Below, in pieces: positions 25,093 to 32,497 of a stretch of 64,000 nucleotides of DNA; the first letter of the stretch is position 1; the number at the start of each line of letters is the position of its first letter. The stretch is from G965197715 sp965247615. Its GTDB lineage: Bacteria; Chloroflexota; Dehalococcoidia; Lucifugimonadales; UBA1127. A program made the position numbers and the translations under genes. Location: the NCBI GenBank assembly GCA_965247615.1, contig OZ252022.1, positions 2,480,001 to 2,544,000 on the forward strand, read 5' to 3'. The notes beneath the pieces are model-generated. The model was not told the origin of the DNA, did no database searches, and saw nothing but the letters and a program-made list of their open reading frames with translations.

Positions 25093-25851
25093 TCATGCCG
25101 AGGCCTGGGTCGCGCCGGGTGGGCAGACACCGCCGAAGCGGCGCTGCCGACGGCGGTAGATGTCCAGGGCCTTGTCCAGCTCTTCTTCCCCGAAGTCGGG
25201 CCACAGGACGGGGGCGGAATAGTACTCGCTGTAGGCGGCCTGCCAGAGCAGGAAGTTGCTGAGGCGCATCTCACCGGCCGTGCGGATGATGAGGTCCGGG
25301 TCTGGGAGGGCGGCAGTGTAGAGATGATTTTGGAAGCAGGCCTCGTCGACGGCCTCGGGAGGGATGCCATCCTTGAGGATGCGGCGGACGGCGTGGAGGA
25401 TTTCGTCGCGGCCGCCGTAGTCGAAGGCCACGTTGAGGGTGAGGCCGGTGTTCTGCCGTGTCAGATGGAGGGCTTGGGCGATGCCGTCCTGGAGGTCCCG
25501 TGGGAGGCGGTCGATGCGACCGAGGTGATTGAGGCGAACGCCGTCGCGGTGGAGCGCATCGGCCTCGGTCAGGACAGCCTCCGCGAGGAGCTCGATGATG
25601 CCCCGCACCTCGTTTTGCGGGCGGCTCCAGTTTTCGGTAGAGAAGGCGTAGAGGGTGAGGAAGCGAATGCCACGGAGGGCGAAGCACCGGACCATACGGC
25701 GGATGTTCTCGACGCCGGCGCGGTGGCCCGCGAGCCGGGGAAGCCCCTGTTGTTCAGCCCAGCGGCCGTTGCCGTCCATGATGACGGCGACGTGGTTGGG
25801 GACGTCGTCCGGCCGTGATTGGCCGCTGGGGAGCCGCTCTTCGGTCTGCAT
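25093..25851 (-). CDS. uppS: Isoprenyl (undecaprenyl) diphosphate synthase
   Basis: Builds the long cis-prenyl diphosphate carrier for cell-wall and glycan synthesis. The catalytic Asp lies in HVAVIMDGNGRWA, followed by RLAGHRAGVENIRR; then LYAFSTENWSRP, and the C-terminal RTAGEMRLSNFLLWQAAYSEYY segment with the metal site. The ATG at 25851 gives 252 residues; a TTG at 25890 that overlaps the frr stop would add 13 residues and is the alternative. It uses the product of the MEP genes found downstream in the same block. Confidence 0.95.
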   Translation of the reverse strand: MQTEERLPSGQSRPDDVPNHVAVIMDGNGRWAEQQGLPRLAGHRAGVENIRRMVRCFALRGIRFLTLYAFSTENWSRPQNEVRGIIELLAEAVLTEADALHRDGVRLNHLGRIDRLPRDLQDGIAQALHLTRQNTGLTLNVAFDYGGRDEILHAVRRILKDGIPPEAVDEACFQNHLYTAALPDPDLIIRTAGEMRLSNFLLWQAAYSEYYSAPVLWPDFGEEELDKALDIYRRRQRRFGGVCPPGATQASA

Positions 25852-25879
25852 CGGCGGGCGGTGATCTTCCGGGGGGACC

Positions 25880-26443
25880 TTAGACTTCAAGGACTTCCGC
25901 TTCTTTGGTGGAGACCCTGTCGTTCATCTGGTTGATGATGGAGTCGGTGAGCTTCTGGAGGCGGTCCTGGGCCGCGGCGAGCTCGTCCTGGGAGAGCTCC
26001 TTGGCCTTTTCGGCGACGCGGAGCTTGTCGTTGACGTCGCGACGAACGTTTCGCACGGCGACGCGGCTGTCCTCGGCCTTCTTGTGTACGAGGCGGGCGA
26101 GGTCCCTGCGGCGCTCCTGGGTCAGCAGCGGGAGGCTGAGCCGGACGACAGTCCCGTCGTTGTTAGGGGTGATGCTGAGATCGGAGCGGAGGATGGCCTT
26201 CTCGACGGCAGGAAGGGCGCCGCGGTCCCAGGGCTGGATCACAAGAAGGCGGGCCTCCGGTGCGGAGACGGAGGCGAGTTGGTTCAGGGGAGTGGGGACG
26301 CCGTAGTAGTCGACCGGCAGGTGCTCGATGAGGGCGGGGTTGGCGCGGCCCGTGCGGACGGAGCTCAGCTCTCGTTCCAAGACCTCAACAGCCTGACGCA
26401 TTCGGCTCTCGCCGTCACTGAGGAGCTCGACAACGGTGGCCAT
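25880..26443 (-). CDS. frr: Ribosome recycling factor
   Basis: Splits the ribosome after termination together with EF-G. The 187-residue protein has the expected length and pattern: LERELSSVRTGRANPALIEHL, the VDYYGVPTPLNQLASVS segment, PWDRGALPAVEKAI and the C-terminal three-helix parts with TDSIINQMN. AGGAGA precedes the ATG. It sits 11 bases downstream of pyrH and just before uppS in the standard order. Confidence 0.97.
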   Translation of the reverse strand: MATVVELLSDGESRMRQAVEVLERELSSVRTGRANPALIEHLPVDYYGVPTPLNQLASVSAPEARLLVIQPWDRGALPAVEKAILRSDLSITPNNDGTVVRLSLPLLTQERRRDLARLVHKKAEDSRVAVRNVRRDVNDKLRVAEKAKELSQDELAAAQDRLQKLTDSIINQMNDRVSTKEAEVLEV

Positions 26444-26454
26444 CTCGCGTTCTC

Positions 26455-27198
26455 CTAGCTGCTGGTAAAGGCGACCTCTGCGAAGTCGGCGACCTGGGTG
26501 CCCAGGCGCTCTCCGTTCAGGAGGCGCAGCAGGCTGTTCTCACGGAACATGTCGAAGACGACGATGGGGAGGTGGTTATCCATGCAGAGAGAGAGGGCGG
26601 TGCTGTCCATGACCTGGAGCCTGCGGTTGAGGGCCTCCAGGTAGGAGAGCCTGTCGAACCGGCGGGCGGAGGGGTTGGAGCGGGGGTCTGAGTCGTAGAT
26701 GCCGTCCACCTTGTGCTTGGCCATGAGGAGGGCCTCCGCGCCGATGTCCATGGCGCGGAGGGCGGCGGCGGTGTCGGTGCTCATGAAGGGATTGCCGGTC
26801 CCTGCTCCGAAGAGGACGACCCTGCCCTTCTCCAGGTGGCGGATGGCGCGGCGGCGGATGAAGGGTTCGGCGACGGCCTGGATCACGATGGCGCTCTGGG
26901 CGCGGGTGACCACGTCGGCGCGCTCGAGGGCGTCCTGAAGGGCGATGACGTTGATGACGGTGGCGAGCATACCGGCGTTGTCGGCGGTGGCGCGGTCCAT
27001 GCCCCAGGCGGCGCCATCCTGGCCGCGCCAGATGTTTCCGCCGCCGACGACGACGGCGAGCTGTATGCCGGTCTGCCAGGCGGCCTTGATCTGGGCGGCG
27101 ACGTAAGCGACGGCTCCAGCGTCTATGCCGTAGCCGACGGGGCCGCTGAGGGCTTCACCACTGAGCTTCAGGACGACGCGCTGGTATGCGCTTGCCAT
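26455..27198 (-). CDS. pyrH: UMP kinase
   Basis: Hexameric kinase that phosphorylates UMP to UDP. The start MASAYQRVVLKLSGEAL fixes the ATG at 27198; an in-frame start at 27270 would run into tsf. The nucleotide-binding VVVGGGNIWRG, the MDRATADNAGMLATVINV helix, and FGAGTGNPFMSTDTAA are conserved. 247 residues, normal length. It is 7 bases downstream of tsf, so the two are coupled. Confidence 0.96.
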   Translation of the reverse strand: MASAYQRVVLKLSGEALSGPVGYGIDAGAVAYVAAQIKAAWQTGIQLAVVVGGGNIWRGQDGAAWGMDRATADNAGMLATVINVIALQDALERADVVTRAQSAIVIQAVAEPFIRRRAIRHLEKGRVVLFGAGTGNPFMSTDTAAALRAMDIGAEALLMAKHKVDGIYDSDPRSNPSARRFDRLSYLEALNRRLQVMDSTALSLCMDNHLPIVVFDMFRENSLLRLLNGERLGTQVADFAEVAFTSS

Positions 27199-27205
27199 GG
27201 GGAAG

Positions 27206-27715
27206 CTACTCCTGCCCGAGGGCGAAACGAATGAACCGCCGAACCTGGATATTCTCCCCGGTCTTGGCATTCACGTTGTTGACGAGGTCCTGCACCGTCA
27301 TTGAGGGGTCTTTGATGAAGGGCTGCTGGAGGAGGCAGACTTCCTCCGGGTTGAGGGTGCTGTCCGGTGGGAGGTCGTCCTTGGAGACATGGGATGGATT
27401 CATGGCGGCGACCTGGAGGGCAAGGTCGTGGATGAGAGCGCGGAACTCGTCGGTCCTAGCAACGAAGTCGGTCTCGCAGTTGAGCTCGACAAGGGCGCCG
27501 ATGCGGCCGCCGCTGTGGATGTAGGCGTCCACAAGGCCTTCATTGGTGGTCCTACCGGCGCGTTTGGCGGCGCTGGCGATTCCCTTGGCATGGAGGATCT
27601 CCTGGGCCTGGTCCAGGTTTCCGCCTGCCTCCTCCAGGGCGCGCTTGCAGTCCATGATGCCCGCTCCGGTGAGGTCCCGGAGGGTCTTGATGACGTCTGT
27701 GGTTATCTGCACCAC
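27206..27715 (-). CDS. tsf: Elongation factor Ts, short form
   Basis: Nucleotide exchange factor for EF-Tu. The N-terminal UBA domain (VIKTLRDLTGAGIMDCKRAL) and the TDFVAR-containing core (LVELNCETDFVARTDEF) that contacts EF-Tu are present. At 169 residues it lacks one of the two core subdomains found in E. coli EF-Ts, like the short forms of Thermus and others. It starts with GTG after GAGAGG. The gene lies between rpsB and pyrH. Confidence 0.95.
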   Translation of the reverse strand: MVQITTDVIKTLRDLTGAGIMDCKRALEEAGGNLDQAQEILHAKGIASAAKRAGRTTNEGLVDAYIHSGGRIGALVELNCETDFVARTDEFRALIHDLALQVAAMNPSHVSKDDLPPDSTLNPEEVCLLQQPFIKDPSMTVQDLVNNVNAKTGENIQVRRFIRFALGQE

Positions 27716-27846
27716 GCTATAGCCTCTCAGGTTCTTCCCAGTGTTGCCGGCGATTGCTCAAGGTCTGTCTGTGCGGCAGAGGGCCGGGGCCCCGCGGGCC
27801 CTAGCCTCCTTACCGTATCATGGTCCCGCCCCGCGACAGGGAAGCG

Positions 27847-27880
27847 CCCTCCATGCCGCAGGAGAACGCGGCGGGGAGGG
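27847..27880 (-). terminator. Nested hairpin between rpsB and tsf
   Basis: CCCTCC with GGAGGG outside and GCCGC with GCGGC inside form a strong stem just after the rpsB stop. There is no T run, so it may be a partial terminator or an mRNA-stability hairpin that sets the S2:EF-Ts ratio. Confidence 0.45.
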
Positions 27881-27891
27881 CGGGGGATGGG

Positions 27892-28794
27892 CTAGCTAGA
27901 AGGGCCGGGACTTGAGAAGTCGCTGACGTCGAATTCCGGTTCTTCGAAGGACAGGTCTTCTTCGTCCTGTTTGGCGTTCTCCTCTTCGATGGCGGCGGCT
28001 TCCATGGCAGCTCTGGCGGCCTCTTCTTCGAGGGACTGCCGTTGGGACAAGCCCTGAAGGGCGGCGTCCGCGATTCGCCCGGCGACGAGGCGGATGGAGC
28101 GAATGGCGTCGTCGTTGCCGGGGATGACCTGGCTGACAAGATTGGGGTCGCAGTCGGTGTCGACGAGGGCAACGATGGGGGTGCGGGTCTTGTTGCCCTC
28201 AGCGACGGCGATCTTCTCCATGCCGAGGTCGATAATGAAGAGGGCGCCCGGGAGAGACTTCATCTGCTTGACGCCGCCGAGGTACTTGTTCAGGCGCTGG
28301 ATCTTCTCATCGAGGCGGATGGCTTCCTGCTTGGGGAGGCGGCGGAACTCGCCGCGCTGTCGTTGTTCCTCGAGCCGGTTCATATGATCGATGCGGCCTT
28401 TGATGGTCTGCCAGTTGGTGAGGGTGCCGCCGAGCCACCGCTGGTTGATGTAGAACATGCCGCACCGCTGGGCCTCGCTGGCGATAGTCTCCTGGGCCTG
28501 CTTCTTGGTGCCGACGAAGAGCACGGTCCCACCCTGGGTCACGAGCTCCGTGACCCATCTGGCGGCACGCTCCAGATGCACCATGGTCTGCTGGAGGTCA
28601 AGGATGTGGATGCCGTTCCGCTCTGTGAAGATGTAGCTCTTCATCTTGGGATTCCATCTGCGGGTCTGGTGGCCGAAGTGCACACCAGACTCCAAGAGCG
28701 ACTTCATGGTGATGGGATCGCGAGGTCTCTCCTGAGGAGCTTCCGCCGCCGGGGTCCGGATGGCGGGCTGTTCTACAACGGTGGGCTGCTGCAT
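27892..28794 (-). CDS. rpsB: 30S ribosomal protein S2
   Basis: Structural protein of the small subunit. Family marks are MKSLLESGVHFGHQTRRWNPKM, YIFTERNGIHILDLQQT, VLFVGTKKQAQE, RWLGGTLTNWQTI and the DTDCDPNLVSQVIPGNDDAI segment. The protein has an extra N-terminal ~30 residues rich in Pro and Glu and an acidic C-terminal tail of about 45 residues. The ATG at 28794 is preferred because GAGG stands 8 bases upstream; an ATG at 28815 is the other choice. A clear promoter lies upstream. It opens the large minus-strand block. Confidence 0.95.
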   Translation of the reverse strand: MQQPTVVEQPAIRTPAAEAPQERPRDPITMKSLLESGVHFGHQTRRWNPKMKSYIFTERNGIHILDLQQTMVHLERAARWVTELVTQGGTVLFVGTKKQAQETIASEAQRCGMFYINQRWLGGTLTNWQTIKGRIDHMNRLEEQRQRGEFRRLPKQEAIRLDEKIQRLNKYLGGVKQMKSLPGALFIIDLGMEKIAVAEGNKTRTPIVALVDTDCDPNLVSQVIPGNDDAIRSIRLVAGRIADAALQGLSQRQSLEEEAARAAMEAAAIEEENAKQDEEDLSFEEPEFDVSDFSSPGPSS

Positions 28795-28874
28795 AAAGTG
28801 AGCCTCATCCTCCATTGCGCCATGTAGCGCGCTTTCGACTTCCCTGAAGAGTGCGTACGGTCAATTTCGACGGA

Positions 28875-28903
28875 GTATATCACACGACGTGGAGTGGAGC
28901 AAC
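28875..28903 (-). promoter_or_regulatory. Predicted sigma70 promoter of the rpsB operon
   Basis: On the minus strand, TTGCTC (28903-28898), 17 bases, and TATACT (28880-28875) with TG in front of the -10. It lies about 80 bases upstream of rpsB and back to back with the promoter at 28935. Confidence 0.65.
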
Positions 28904-28934
28904 GCCAGGCGGTAGCCGCCGGTGCTCGGCCGAA

Positions 28935-28963
28935 TTGACACCCCCCAAGAGCCTACCTAGAAT
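28935..28963 (+). promoter_or_regulatory. Predicted sigma70 promoter of the GreA-like fusion gene
   Basis: TTGACA at 28935-28940 and TAGAAT at 28958-28963, spaced by exactly 17 bases. The spacer starts with CCCCCC. This is close to the full sigma70 consensus. Confidence 0.75.
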
Positions 28964-29036
28964 GGAGCATGGCGGCTTGGGGATATGTTAGCCGGGCTTG
29001 ACGGTCGCCCTGGACCATGACAGGAGGGTAGGCACC

Positions 29037-29858
29037 TTGACAGAGGCAGAGACGGAAGTCGATGTCACCCTGGGAGCAGCGGTTGACCTCTTCTTGGCTT
29101 CACTGAAGAAGGGTCGCACGGAGGCGAAGCAGGAGCTGGCGAAATTCCTGCGCTGGTTTGGCCGGGAGCACATTCCCGGAGCGCTGACGCCGCCGGACCT
29201 GGAGTCCTATGGGGAGGCCGCGACGACGAGTGTCGTTGGGGGGGAGCGGAATATCAAGGCGGTGCGGGAGTTCCTGACCTTCGCAAAGAAGAAGGGGCTG
29301 GTCTCCACGAGCCTGGCGCAGCACGTACGGGTGCGGAGGGTCTCACGGGGGCGGCGCCCGAGCCAGCGGTCCGCGTCTACAACAAGCAATGTGGTGCACC
29401 TGACCGCTGAGGGGCGGAAAGAGAAGGAAGAGCAGCTGGACTGGCTCCGAGAGGAGGTCGTGCGCAACTCCGTGGAGATTCAGAAGGCTGCCGCCGACAA
29501 GGACGTGCGGGAGAACGCGCCCCTCGAGGCGGCGCGGCAACGGCAGGGGCAGCTGGCATCGCGCATTCGGGAGATTGAGGATACGCTGGAGCGCGCACAG
29601 CTGCTTCAGGGGAGCGCCGGCTCCGGCGGGGCAGCACAGCCGGCTCGCCTGGGCAGCAGTGTGACATTGAAGAACAGGGCCAACGGACAGGAGCTCACCT
29701 ACGTACTGGTGGACCCACGGGAAGCCAACCCATCCAACGGGAAGCTGTCCATCACGTCGCCGGTCGGCCAGGCGGTGCTGGACCGGGCGCAGGGGCAAGA
29801 GTTAGAGGTTGCGGCGCCACAGGGGACGGTGCACTTCCAGATTGTGAAGGTGGAGTAG
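29037..29858 (+). CDS. GreA-type transcript cleavage factor with N-terminal recombinase-like SAM domain
   Basis: A 273-residue fusion. Residues ~5-100 resemble the core-binding (SAM-like) N-terminal domain of tyrosine recombinases: TLGAAVDLFLASLKKGRTEAK, LRWFGREHIPGALTPPDLESY and a helix with AVREFLTFAKKKGL; no catalytic recombinase domain follows. Residues ~118-190 are a GreA coiled coil with the tip DVRENAPLEAARQRQ; Asp156 and Glu159 match the GreA acidic pair that holds the second Mg ion in RNA polymerase. Residues ~205-273 are the FKBP-like C-terminal domain. The TTG at 29037 is chosen since AGGAGGG lies 8 bases upstream; a TTG at 28998 is in frame. A near-consensus promoter lies upstream and a hairpin terminator downstream. 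Confidence 0.85.
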   Translation: MTEAETEVDVTLGAAVDLFLASLKKGRTEAKQELAKFLRWFGREHIPGALTPPDLESYGEAATTSVVGGERNIKAVREFLTFAKKKGLVSTSLAQHVRVRRVSRGRRPSQRSASTTSNVVHLTAEGRKEKEEQLDWLREEVVRNSVEIQKAAADKDVRENAPLEAARQRQGQLASRIREIEDTLERAQLLQGSAGSGGAAQPARLGSSVTLKNRANGQELTYVLVDPREANPSNGKLSITSPVGQAVLDRAQGQELEVAAPQGTVHFQIVKVE

Positions 29859-29887
29859 CGCGCTTCGGCCCTGACTGCGCTCGCGAC

Positions 29888-29911
29888 GGCCGGCTCAAGG
29901 AAGAGCCGGCC
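29888..29911 (+). terminator. Hairpin terminator after the GreA-like gene
   Basis: GGCCGGCTC and GAGCCGGCC form a perfect 9-bp stem around AAGGAA, followed by CTTGTGTCGTTG. It stands 30 bases after the stop codon. Confidence 0.65.
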
Positions 29912-30155
29912 CTTGTGTCGTTGCCGTCATTGCCCATGCATGCGGGAATCCGGGCAGCAGAGGGCGCGGCTGCGGTCACGCGCGGTCCACTCCTGAACCG
30001 GGTCTTGCGTGCAGAGCTGCGTTGAGCCGGGGGATGTCGCGAGCCCCAAGGCCCACCGTCTTGCCTGCCGCAGGGCTGCCCCGTGAGTGAAGGGCCTTCC
30101 CTGCCTGCTGACGGCCTACCCGGTTTTGCGGCAGGCTCCCACGATGTCCCCGACT

Positions 30156-31550
30156 TCAACCAGGTTGTGGGTTTGGGGCGTCGTTCTCCGGTTGGACGGC
30201 CGGGGCGTCCGCTTCTTCATTTTGCTGTCCCCACAACTGCCGCAAGCGCTGGGCGACCTCTTTTTCGTAGCCCTGGTCAGATGGGTGGTAGTAGTGCTTG
30301 CCCTGCAGGCCCTGGGGCAGGTTCTCCATGGCGGCGAAGTGTTGGGGGTAGTCGTGGGCATACTTGTAGCCCTGGCCGTAGCCCATTTGCCGCATGAGAC
30401 CGGTCACGGCATTGCGCAGGTGCATGGGCACCGGGTCGTTGGGACGCTGCCGTACGTCCTCGCGGGCGAGGCTCAGGGCCCTGTAGGCAGAGTTGGACTT
30501 GGGCGCGGCGGCGAGGTAGACGGTGGCCTGGGCGAGTGGGATAGCGCCCTCCGGCAGGCCGATGAAGTGGACGGCCTGCTGGGCGGCCACCGCGATGGTC
30601 AGGCTCATGGGGTCCGCCATGCCGATGTCCTCTGCGGCCAGGATGACGATGCGCCGCGCGATGAAAAGGGGGTCCTCGCCGGCCTCCAGCATGCGGGTGA
30701 GCCAATAGACGGCGGCGTCCGGGTCGGAGCTGCGGACGGACTTGATGAAGGCGGAGATGGTGTCGTAGTGCTGGTCGCCCGCCTTGTCGTAGAGGATGCT
30801 GCGCTGCTGCATCGCCTCTTCGACGGTATGGAGGGCGACGCGGCGCCCGTCCGCTTGGGGAGGGGTGGCGGAGACCGCAAGCTCGAGGGCGTTCAAGGCC
30901 ACGCGAGCGTCGCCGCCTGCCGAAGTGACGAGGTGATCTAGGGCCTCGGGCTCCAGGAAGGCGCCCAGCTGTCCCAGACCACGATCGTGGTCGGACAGTG
31001 CGTGGTTGACGATGGCGCGGAGATGGTCGTCGTCGAGGGGCTTGAGGGCGAAGACGCGGCTGCGGGAGAGGAGCGGAGCTATGACCTCAAAGGAAGGGTT
31101 CTCGGTAGTGGCGCCGACGAAGACGACGGTCCCATCCTCGACGTGGGGCAGTATGACGTCCTGCTGAGCCTTGTTGAAGCGGTGGATCTCATCGACGAAG
31201 AGGATCGTGGTCTGACCGTGGAGTGCGCGGCGCTCCCTGGCCTGGGCGACGACGCGGCGCAGGTCTGCGACGCCGGCGGTGACGGCGGAGACAGGCTCGA
31301 AGTGGGAGCTGGTGAGGCCGGCGATGAGGAAGGCGAGGGTGGTCTTGCCGGACCCCGGGGGTCCCCACAGCAGCAGTGAGGGGAGCCGGCCGGCGTCTAT
31401 GGCACGGCGGAGGAGACGGCCGGGGCCGACGATCTGCTCCTGGCCGACGAACTCGTCCCAGGTGCGGGGGCGCATGCGAGCGGCCAGGGGGGCGTCCCGG
31501 GCCTGCTGCTCCTTGGCGGCGTGTTCAAAGAGGGTCAGGGCTCCCTCCAA
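30156..31550 (-). CDS. rarA: Replication-associated recombination protein RarA (MgsA) AAA+ ATPase
   Basis: Clamp-loader-like AAA+ ATPase that acts at stalled replication forks. The N-terminus has ARMRPRTWDEFVGQEQIVGPG; Walker A is GPPGSGKT at residues 63-70; Walker B is LFVDEIHRFNKAQQD near residue 117; sensor 1 is GATTENPSFEV. The C-terminal half (AEDIGMADPMSL, the QRPNDPVPMHLRNA segment, YKYAHDYPQHF) is the RarA tetramerization part. The start is a TTG at 31550, 9 bases downstream of the hydrolase gene stop; I see no better codon. The end is rich in Asn, Glu and Pro. It is cotranscribed with the upstream hydrolase gene. Confidence 0.94.
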   Translation of the reverse strand: MEGALTLFEHAAKEQQARDAPLAARMRPRTWDEFVGQEQIVGPGRLLRRAIDAGRLPSLLLWGPPGSGKTTLAFLIAGLTSSHFEPVSAVTAGVADLRRVVAQARERRALHGQTTILFVDEIHRFNKAQQDVILPHVEDGTVVFVGATTENPSFEVIAPLLSRSRVFALKPLDDDHLRAIVNHALSDHDRGLGQLGAFLEPEALDHLVTSAGGDARVALNALELAVSATPPQADGRRVALHTVEEAMQQRSILYDKAGDQHYDTISAFIKSVRSSDPDAAVYWLTRMLEAGEDPLFIARRIVILAAEDIGMADPMSLTIAVAAQQAVHFIGLPEGAIPLAQATVYLAAAPKSNSAYRALSLAREDVRQRPNDPVPMHLRNAVTGLMRQMGYGQGYKYAHDYPQHFAAMENLPQGLQGKHYYHPSDQGYEKEVAQRLRQLWGQQNEEADAPAVQPENDAPNPQPG

Positions 31551-31559
31551 GCCGGGGTT

Positions 31560-32327
31560 CTAGGCATACTCCAAAACGAGGTCGGCTACCTCCCGGGGGT
31601 GGGTGACAGGGGCCTCGTGGCCGCAGCCGAGCTCCACTACCTTGGCGCGGGGGAAGGAGGCGGCCATCTCACGCTGAAGGTAGGGGAGCAGGTAGCGGTC
31701 TCGCTTGAGGACGGCGTATGTAACGGGACAGGAGGGTTCCAGGGCCTCCGGATTGGGGAGGGCGTCGAAGACGCGCAGGGGAATGGGGCGGAGGCGGCCA
31801 AGGACGCGGGCAGCGCCCTGTGAGAAGGGCATGCCATAGCACATGAGCGGGTGGGTCAGCGCTTGGTGCAGCTTCACGCTGTCGGGAGGGGTCTTCGGGC
31901 GGAGACGCATGAGGTTGATGATGACGCGGGTGGGGATTGGGAGCATCTCCATGGGGGTGTGGAAGAGGTCCGGAACGCATGCGCCGACGAAGACGATGCC
32001 CTGGGGCTGTTCCTTCATGCGCCGCACGACCTCGAGGGCGATGAGGCCGGAGAGGTCGTGGACAACAATGACGGGACGGCTCACGCGGGCGGCTTCCATC
32101 TCGTCCAGGAGGAAGTCGACGGTGCCCTGGAAGCTGAGCTTGGTGGGATTGTCCGTTGGGAAGCGGGCGCCGTGGCCGGGGAGGTCGGGGGCGAGGACCT
32201 TACCCCGGGAGTACATGGAGTGGTAGAGGCCGGTGCCGGTGCGTAGGGAGTCCTCGAGGATGCCCCACACGTCGTCCCACACCCATGCCCCGTGACCTGC
32301 GCCGTGGATGAGGAGAAAGTCAGTCAT
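31560..32327 (-). CDS. Alpha/beta hydrolase with Asp at the nucleophile position
   Basis: A 255-residue alpha/beta-hydrolase. MTDFLLIHGAGHGAWVWDDV is the usual first strand and oxyanion region, similar to plant methylesterase and hydroxynitrile lyase relatives. The nucleophile elbow reads VVHDLSGLIALE, with Asp91 where most of these have Ser (GHSLGG). The catalytic His is in GCGHEAPVTHP near the end. An Asp nucleophile is the rule in haloalkane dehalogenases and epoxide hydrolases, which have HDWG at this site, so a dehalogenase- or epoxide-type reaction should be considered. It could also be an inactive or non-hydrolytic member. It overlaps no gene but is close to rarA. Confidence 0.8.
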   Translation of the reverse strand: MTDFLLIHGAGHGAWVWDDVWGILEDSLRTGTGLYHSMYSRGKVLAPDLPGHGARFPTDNPTKLSFQGTVDFLLDEMEAARVSRPVIVVHDLSGLIALEVVRRMKEQPQGIVFVGACVPDLFHTPMEMLPIPTRVIINLMRLRPKTPPDSVKLHQALTHPLMCYGMPFSQGAARVLGRLRPIPLRVFDALPNPEALEPSCPVTYAVLKRDRYLLPYLQREMAASFPRAKVVELGCGHEAPVTHPREVADLVLEYA

Positions 32328-32497
32328 ACGCTGGGTCCTCTCGCGCTTGAAGTCAGGACCATTGATCGATGCAAGGTGCGTGAGGCCCCATCACGCGGCG
32401 ATTCGCAGGGCGGGGAGGGGTCTCCGCGCGCTCTGCGGGATTGGGGAGCCGTGTCAGGCCCCTGGCGCTCCATGTTTCCGTCCACCTGTGGGAGAGA

